In this document: positions 16,520 through 20,637 of the stretch, piece after piece | Numbering within the stretch: position 1 is the stretch's first letter | Layout of the letters: each line of letters opens with the position of its first letter | Origin: a bacterium | Lineage (GTDB): Bacteria > Desulfobacterota > Binatia > UBA12015 | DNA length: 20,637 nucleotides | NCBI GenBank assembly: GCA_029976905.1 | Contig: JAPOLW010000013.1 | Span: forward strand, 1-20,637 | Reading direction: 5' to 3' | Position numbers and translations under genes: made by a program | Notes under the pieces: model-generated | Database searches by the model: none | What the model saw: the letters and a program-made list of their open reading frames with translations, nothing else | What the model was told of the DNA's origin: nothing

Positions 16520-17356
16520 TCAATTTCGGCCCGAGAGTGCGTCGAGCCGACGGCGGGCGCCCTGCGCGGCGCGCTCGAGGCTCGGATCACCGGCTGCGGA
16601 CGCTTTTTCGAGGGCCTCGAGGACACAGAGGGTGCGGATGCCCAGCCGCCCGAGGGTCGCGGCGGCGGCCCGGCGGACGCCCGGCTCGGGATCGCTCTCG
16701 ACCAGGGCGGCGACGGTGTGGGCGAGTCCCTCGGAGGCGCCGAGGTCGGCGGAGGCGCGGGTCGTGGCACTCAGGGCGGCGAGGCGGACACCGGGATCCT
16801 CGTCCCCCAGACGTCGTTGCACGACCGACGACAGGTCGGCATCGCCCAGATCGCGCAGGCAATAGAGCAGCATCCGGCGCAGGGTCGGGGTGCCCCGGGC
16901 GACCGTCTCGAGGATTTCCCGGCGGATCTCCGGATGGGCGCGGGCGAGATCGCAGGTCAGCTCCGCGGCCGCCCATCTCTGGTCGCCGTCCTCCAGGGAG
17001 AGTGCCTCGCGAACGGCAGGCCAGATCTCCGCTTCCGGTGGACGCAAGGCGTGTCCGAGAGTGTACGCCGCGCCCCACCGGAGTCGGGGGTCGAGTGCGC
17101 CCAGAGCCGAGCGCAAGGCATCGCGCAGCGCCGGGGCGTGCGGCGCCAGGGGCGCGAGTCGGTCGGCGGCCTGTCGCTGGTGCGTGCGACTGGGATCGCC
17201 CAGCAGCAGGGTCAGGCTCGCGGCCACTGTGGGATCGATGCGGGCGGCCGCCTCCGCGGGTGTCAGTCGTTCGAGGGCTTCGAGAGCGTGGGGGCGTTGG
17301 CCCGGGGTGCGCAGCGCCGCCAGCATCGTACTCTGCCAGGAGGCGTTCTCGCTCAT
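16520..17356 (-). CDS. HEAT-repeat protein
   Basis: 278 residues built of repeated paired helices rich in Ala, Leu and Arg. Clear repeat-like units include DPRLRWGAAYTLGHAL (about 89-104), EDGDQRWAAAELTCDLA (122-138), EDPGVRLAALSATTRA (184-199) and SDPEPGVRRAAAATLGRLG (219-237). HEAT repeats are protein-binding scaffolds, and no catalytic site is visible. There is only one lysine in the whole protein, as with its upstream partner. Its ATG overlaps the stop of the lipoate-ligase-like gene (ATGA), so the two are translationally coupled and may interact. bioB follows 30 bp later. Function is unknown beyond a likely role in binding. Confidence 0.85.
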   Translation of the reverse strand: MSENASWQSTMLAALRTPGQRPHALEALERLTPAEAAARIDPTVAASLTLLLGDPSRTHQRQAADRLAPLAPHAPALRDALRSALGALDPRLRWGAAYTLGHALRPPEAEIWPAVREALSLEDGDQRWAAAELTCDLARAHPEIRREILETVARGTPTLRRMLLYCLRDLGDADLSSVVQRRLGDEDPGVRLAALSATTRASADLGASEGLAHTVAALVESDPEPGVRRAAAATLGRLGIRTLCVLEALEKASAAGDPSLERAAQGARRRLDALSGRN

Positions 17357-18396
17357 GTTGCGACTCCGACCGATCGCTGCACGAGATCGACCACCTCGGC
17401 GTTCCGCAGACCGAGCAGATATCCCCGGTCTTCATCGAAAAAGGCCTGCACCGCCTCCTCGACGTCCGCGGGGCGGGCCGGGCGGCCGCGCAGCCTGGAC
17501 GCCAGGCGCGCGGGGGTATCGTGTGGGGCGATGAAGTCGCCGGTGATGGTGAAGCCGTCGACGCATCCGTCGACGATCCGACTGCACGCTTCCACCGGCC
17601 CGAGTCGGCCGTGCACACGAGCGACCGGGTTCGAGAAGACCTCGGCGGAAGGTGGTCCGGAGACGCCGTGCGGACGCGGGGTGGGGGCGGGATCGCCCAG
17701 CGCCCGATCCCGCGGCTCGAGATCGAAGCTCTGCGCGTAGCCTCGCGCGGCGTGCTCGGCGAAGTTCTCCGGTTCGAGATGGCTCGCCCCCCGGGTGCCG
17801 AGAACCGCGCTGAGGTGGCTCGCGTCCTCCGGCCCAAAGAAGTGGGCGGGAACGACGCCTCCGGGATCGGCGCGGTCGAGCAGGAGGGGGATGGCGGCAA
17901 AGGAAGATCGCACCGCGACGATGGCCTGAAAGAGAGTGGGGAATCCGATCTCGACGAAGCTGATCGCCGCGACGGCGCGCCTCTGGTGTGTCACCAGGTC
18001 GAGTCCGGGGTAGACCACATCGAGACCGAGGTTGCGCAGGGCCTGCAGCACGCCGCGCACGCATCGATTCAGAACCTGTGCAGGCGCGAGGGCGTCGGGG
18101 TCGTCGGCGACCAGCGCCGCGCGGTGCGGCAGTGCCAGGGTCACGATCATGAAGTCCCGTCCCGCCGCCAGCGCGCGCCCCCCGGTATGACGAAACCATA
18201 GCGCCGCCCGGGCGGGCGTAGGTGGCCGGCGGTGGAACGCGCCGAGCGCGAGCACGTCGACGGGTTCGAGCGAGCTGACGTCGAGGCGCAGCGCTCCGTC
18301 CGCGGCGGCCGACAGGAGGGCCCGTTCCCGTTCCGATTGCCTCGTCGGCGTGACGCCCGCGGCGTGGCTCACCCAGAGCGTCGATGCAGGAGGCAA
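17353..18396 (-). CDS. Lipoate-protein ligase A-like protein, lacking any lysine
   Basis: About 347 residues. The order of elements follows LplA/LipM enzymes: VLALGAFHRRP (about 48-58), RHTGGRALAAG (69-79, in place of RRxSGGGAVYHD), a helix with VLRALxNLG-like LQALRNLGLDV, then DLVTHQRRAVAAISF where the family has DLxxxgrKxxG. The C-terminal domain (FTITGDFIAPHDTPARLASRLRG and after) is like the LplA accessory domain. The conserved catalytic/adenylate-binding lysine is absent, and no lysine occurs anywhere, so classical ligase chemistry is doubtful. The start is uncertain: no good ATG exists, and TTG at 18396 gives the expected N-terminus; an ATG at 18609 would add Arg-rich shadow sequence. 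It is coupled to the HEAT gene by ATGA overlap. Its real substrate may be lipoate, octanoate, biotin or none. Confidence 0.65.
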   Translation of the reverse strand: MPPASTLWVSHAAGVTPTRQSERERALLSAAADGALRLDVSSLEPVDVLALGAFHRRPPTPARAALWFRHTGGRALAAGRDFMIVTLALPHRAALVADDPDALAPAQVLNRCVRGVLQALRNLGLDVVYPGLDLVTHQRRAVAAISFVEIGFPTLFQAIVAVRSSFAAIPLLLDRADPGGVVPAHFFGPEDASHLSAVLGTRGASHLEPENFAEHAARGYAQSFDLEPRDRALGDPAPTPRPHGVSGPPSAEVFSNPVARVHGRLGPVEACSRIVDGCVDGFTITGDFIAPHDTPARLASRLRGRPARPADVEEAVQAFFDEDRGYLLGLRNAEVVDLVQRSVGVAT

Positions 18397-18404
18397 TTCG
18401 CAAC

Positions 18405-18851
18405 TCAGCCCAGAGGAGCGGGATCGTAGTAATGGCGCTCTCGCGCGATCTTGCCGTTGCGGATCTCGTGGATCGCGACCTCGCGGTGTCGCACCTTGCG
18501 CCCGCCACGCTTCAACGAGAGGTGCGCCTCCCACTCGATGACCACTGTCTGGCCGTCGCACCACAGATTGCGCACGATCCATTCCGCGCTGGAGAGGTGC
18601 GCGCTCCATTCTGCGCTTTTGCGGCGCAATTTTTCGATGCCGCGAGTAATCTCATTGCGGGGTACTTCTTCGGATTCGATGCCGTCGGCGTAGAGCGACA
18701 TCATGCGCTTCTCGTCGTCGACCGAGGTCGAGGTGACGATGGCGCGTGCGATTCGTCGCAGATCGGCCAGGGTTGGGGTGGCGGCCTTCGCGCGGGAGGC
18801 GACCTTGCTGGCCGAAGCGGTCTTCTTCTTCCCGGTTCTTTTGTTGATCAT
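18405..18851 (-). CDS. NTF2/SnoaL-like protein with basic N-terminal tail
   Basis: 148 residues. Residues 1-26 are Lys/Ala/Ser-rich (MINKRTGKKKTASASKVASRAK), like a disordered nucleic-acid-binding or histone-like tail. The remainder looks like an NTF2/SnoaL fold: an initial helix with LADLRRIARAIVTS, the MMSLYADGIESEEVP turn, and beta strands VVIEWEAHLSLKRGGRKVRHREVAIHEIRNGKIARERHYYDP. Many such proteins are polyketide cyclase- or epoxide hydrolase-like, but others have no known enzyme role, so no activity is assigned. The ATG at 18851 follows AAGGGG closely; an earlier ATG-like start at 18893 would add 14 residues. It is divergent from hemQ, and the lipoate-ligase-like gene starts about 9 bp after its stop. 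Confidence 0.7.
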   Translation of the reverse strand: MINKRTGKKKTASASKVASRAKAATPTLADLRRIARAIVTSTSVDDEKRMMSLYADGIESEEVPRNEITRGIEKLRRKSAEWSAHLSSAEWIVRNLWCDGQTVVIEWEAHLSLKRGGRKVRHREVAIHEIRNGKIARERHYYDPAPLG

Positions 18852-19058
18852 CGGCCCCTTTCTCTTTCCGGTGCGTCCAAGCGCCGGCGTCAATCACGGT
18901 TTCCGCTTGCTCGAGGGGTCGTAATATCGCCCGTCGTGCGGGGGTGCAAGATGGTCCCCGCGGACCTCCAGACCGCTCACCGCAGCGAACGATCCGGCCC
19001 GAGGACGCTTGCGCGCCCGGCCCTCGAGGGCTTAGATCGCGAAGAGGGAGCACGGGCG
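18852..19058. other. Divergent spacer between NTF2-like gene and hemQ
   Basis: 207 bp without a gene. A TAATAT hexamer (18923-18928) is the most AT-rich spot but has no good -35 at 17 bp. A perfect 12-bp palindrome, GCCCTCGAGGGC (19020-19031), lies 28 bases before the hemQ ATG and could be an operator. A TTGACG element reads on the minus strand at 18889-18894. All are weak. Confidence 0.45.
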
Positions 19059-19898
19059 ATGGCGCACGAAAAGAAGACGGAACAGCCGGGCAGCGGCGCA
19101 GGAGAGGCCGGATGGCCGGTCCTCCATCTTTTTCAACGTCTCGATCGACGTCGATGGGGAGAACTCGACGCCTCGGTGCAGGAGACGGCGATTACCGAGT
19201 TCGAGGAGATGCTCGCTCGTTGCCGTGGCGAGGAAGGCCTCCAACTCCTGGCGGCCGGGGTCATCGGGAAAGCGGACTTCGCGTTGATGGCCATCCACCC
19301 GAGCCTCGAGCGCGTGCAGCGCCTCACCCAGGAGTTCGCTGCCACGCGCCTGGGGTCCTGCCTCGAGACCGTCTACTCGTTTCTCTCCATTTCGGAGAAG
19401 AGCGAGTACATCTCGAGTACCGGAGACCACGCGCGCCGCCTGATCGATGAGGACGGTCTGGAGCCGACCTCGGAGGAGTTTCGACAGCGGGTCACCGCGA
19501 TGGCGGAACGCATGACGCACTATGCGGATATGCGGGTGCATCCCCGCCTGCCGGACGACGAGTATCCGGTTCTGTGTTTCTACCCCATGAGCAAGAAACG
19601 GGAGGATGGGGCCAACTGGTACGCGCTCTCCTTCGAGGAACGCAAGCGTCTCATGGGGTCGCACGCCGATGCTGGGCGCCGATACGCCGGCCGGGTGACC
19701 CAACTCATCACGAGTTCGACCGGCCTGGACGATTGGGAATGGGGGGTGACGTTGTTCACACGAGACCTGAAGGCCATTCGCGACATCGTCTACGAAATGC
19801 GGTACGACGAAGGCAGCGCGGTCTTCGGGTTGTTCGGTCCGTTCTACGTCGGCATTCGCATCGCCCCCGGTGCGTTACAGGCCACGCTACAACTCTGA
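19059..19898 (+). CDS. hemQ: HemQ-type coproheme decarboxylase (chlorite dismutase-like family)
   Basis: 279 residues. HemQ makes heme b from coproheme with hydrogen peroxide in the coproporphyrin-dependent pathway. The C-terminal half follows the Firmicutes enzymes closely: FYPMSKK (174-180), NWYALSFEER (186-195), GSHADAGRRYAG (200-211), DDWEWGVTLF and RYDEGSAVFGLFGPFYVG. The presumed catalytic Tyr175 and axial heme ligand His202 are 27 residues apart, as Tyr147 and His174 are in the Listeria enzyme. The N-terminal half is the second, degenerate ferredoxin-like module of the family. The ATG at 19059 has a GAGGGAG (19044-19050) eight bases upstream. The upstream frame (from 18384) is a shadow. 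Its 3' end overlaps or nearly abuts rnhA. Confidence 0.94.
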   Translation: MAHEKKTEQPGSGAGEAGWPVLHLFQRLDRRRWGELDASVQETAITEFEEMLARCRGEEGLQLLAAGVIGKADFALMAIHPSLERVQRLTQEFAATRLGSCLETVYSFLSISEKSEYISSTGDHARRLIDEDGLEPTSEEFRQRVTAMAERMTHYADMRVHPRLPDDEYPVLCFYPMSKKREDGANWYALSFEERKRLMGSHADAGRRYAGRVTQLITSSTGLDDWEWGVTLFTRDLKAIRDIVYEMRYDEGSAVFGLFGPFYVGIRIAPGALQATLQL

Positions 19899-19908
19899 GC
19901 GCGTCTTC

Positions 19909-20391
19909 GTGGGCGAGACCTCCGGGGGCGTAAGGAGCGTCCGCATCTACACCGACGGCTCCTGCCACGGTAATCCGGGGCCGGGTGGTTGGGCGGCCAT
20001 CCTCGAATCCAGGAATCATCGCCGGGAGATGACGGGCCACGATCCGGCGACGACGAACAATCGCATGGAGATGATGGCGGTCCTCGAGGCGTTGCGCGCG
20101 CTCAAGGAGGCGTGTGTCGTCGACGTCTGGACCGACTCGCGTTACGTCGTGGACGGTATGCAGTCGTGGCTTCCGGGGTGGAAGAAGCGCGGTTGGAAGA
20201 CGGCGAGCCGGCAACCGGTCAAGAATGAGGATTTGTGGCGTGCGCTCGACGCCGAAGCCGCGCGGCACCGGGTCACGTGGCACTGGGTGCGCGGCCACGA
20301 TGGCCATCCCGAAAACGAACGCTGCGACCTTCTGGCGAACGAGGCCAGTGTCCGCGCCGGGAACGCCGACGGTCGTCGCTCAGAACGGTAG
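19909..20391 (+). CDS. rnhA: Ribonuclease HI
   Basis: About 160 residues; cleaves the RNA strand of RNA-DNA hybrids in the cytoplasm. The four catalytic acidic residues are all seen: Asp in YTDGSCHGNPGPGGW, Glu in NNRMEMMAVLEAL, Asp in WTDSRYVVDGM, and Asp in ENERCDLLAN, with the conserved His in VRGHDGHPENER. The start codon is uncertain. GTG at 19909 gives a normal short N-terminus, 10 bp after the hemQ stop. A GTG at 19870 would overlap hemQ by 29 bases and add 13 residues. No strong ribosome binding site precedes either, so coupling to hemQ is likely. The stop overlaps the 3' end of the opposite membrane gene by 12 bp. Confidence 0.95.
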   Translation: MGETSGGVRSVRIYTDGSCHGNPGPGGWAAILESRNHRREMTGHDPATTNNRMEMMAVLEALRALKEACVVDVWTDSRYVVDGMQSWLPGWKKRGWKTASRQPVKNEDLWRALDAEAARHRVTWHWVRGHDGHPENERCDLLANEASVRAGNADGRRSER

Positions 20392-20637
20392 AAGCGGCAT
20401 TCCGAAGAAGACCTGCAGGGCCGCGAGGAGAAGACCCAGAAGGCCCAGCGCAGGATGGATTTTGCGGGCGCGCGCATCCTGCGGGATTCGCCGGGAGAGA
20501 AGCGCGCCGGCCGACAGGGTGGCGACGACCGCGAGGCCGATCCAGAAGTGGGCCCCGGCGGCCGTTTCGAGATCGCGCCGCCACAAGACGGTTGCCGCGA
20601 TTCCGCTCGTGGCGCTCAGCCAGACCAGGGCGAGCGC
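20380..20637 (-). CDS. Membrane protein fragment, DUF4079-like (start outside window)
   Basis: 85 residues of the C-terminus; the frame is open at the window edge, so the start lies beyond it. Three hydrophobic segments are visible: a first one cut by the edge (ALALVWLSATSGIAATV), a second after an exposed charged loop (GAHFWIGLAVVATLSAGALL), and a third (HPALGLLGLLLAALQVFFG). A histidine starts the second and one the third segment. This pattern resembles DUF4079 or cytochrome b561-like membrane proteins in which helix histidines may hold heme, which would suit the nearby hemQ, but this is only a resemblance. An in-frame TTG at 20586 is unlikely to be the true start. It converges on rnhA with a 12-bp overlap of the 3' ends. 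Confidence 0.6.
   Translation of the reverse strand, partial: ALALVWLSATSGIAATVLWRRDLETAAGAHFWIGLAVVATLSAGALLSRRIPQDARARKIHPALGLLGLLLAALQVFFGMPLLPF

Noticed and set aside
15117..16523. A 468-codon minus-strand frame across bioB
   Set aside because: It is a shadow of bioB in another frame, Arg/Gly-rich and with no family resemblance. Only its last 73 codons lie outside bioB, and they are discussed as a possible leader ORF.
17353..18609. ATG at 18609 as start of the lipoate-ligase-like gene
   Set aside because: It would place about 70 Arg-rich residues over the NTF2-like gene on the same strand. The family N-terminus fits a start near 18396.

Overview
This window looks like chromosomal DNA from a GC-rich Gram-negative bacterium. 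Most codons end in G or C, and GTG and probably TTG starts occur beside ATG. Housekeeping genes (alaS, phoH, ybeY, prfB, bioB, rnhA) sit among poorly known genes. The mix of a PhoH/YbeY pair, a frameshifting prfB, a HemQ-type coproheme decarboxylase, a LuxE/LuxC pair and a DUF4079-like membrane protein suggests an uncultured deltaproteobacterial, myxobacterial or related lineage. That placement is inference only. I see no rRNA, tRNA, insertion sequence, prophage or CRISPR array.

Layout, left: the 3' part of alaS runs into phoH (ATGA overlap) and ybeY on the plus strand. These meet a minus-strand pair, a PAPS-type sulfotransferase followed by an AcoX-like ATP-NAD kinase family protein. A 286-bp divergent spacer with a 32-bp tandem duplication leads to prfB, which carries the classical programmed +1 frameshift site. 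A ProA-like aldehyde dehydrogenase (minus) and an SDR oxidoreductase (plus) follow, divergently arranged.

Layout, centre and right: from about 18.85 kb down to 8.8 kb every gene is on the minus strand. In transcription order these are an NTF2/SnoaL-like protein, a lipoate-protein-ligase-like protein without a single lysine, a HEAT-repeat protein, bioB, a GT-C-like membrane protein, an unknown protein, a small TPR protein, an unknown 90-residue protein, a LuxE-type acyl-protein synthetase, and an 815-residue fusion of a LuxC-type acyl reductase to a class III PLP aminotransferase. On the plus strand, right of a divergent spacer, lie hemQ and rnhA. A cut-off DUF4079-like membrane gene on the minus strand overlaps the end of rnhA.

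The main discovery is the TPR / 90-aa / LuxE / LuxC-aminotransferase block, whose four genes overlap by 1 to 4 bases at every junction. The domains suggest a path in which a carboxylic acid is activated as acyl-AMP, passed to a LuxE cysteine and then to the LuxC cysteine, reduced to an aldehyde, and transaminated to a primary amine. No luciferase (luxAB) or luxD gene is present, so light production is not indicated. The substrate and product are unknown, and the reaction order is inferred from domain families.
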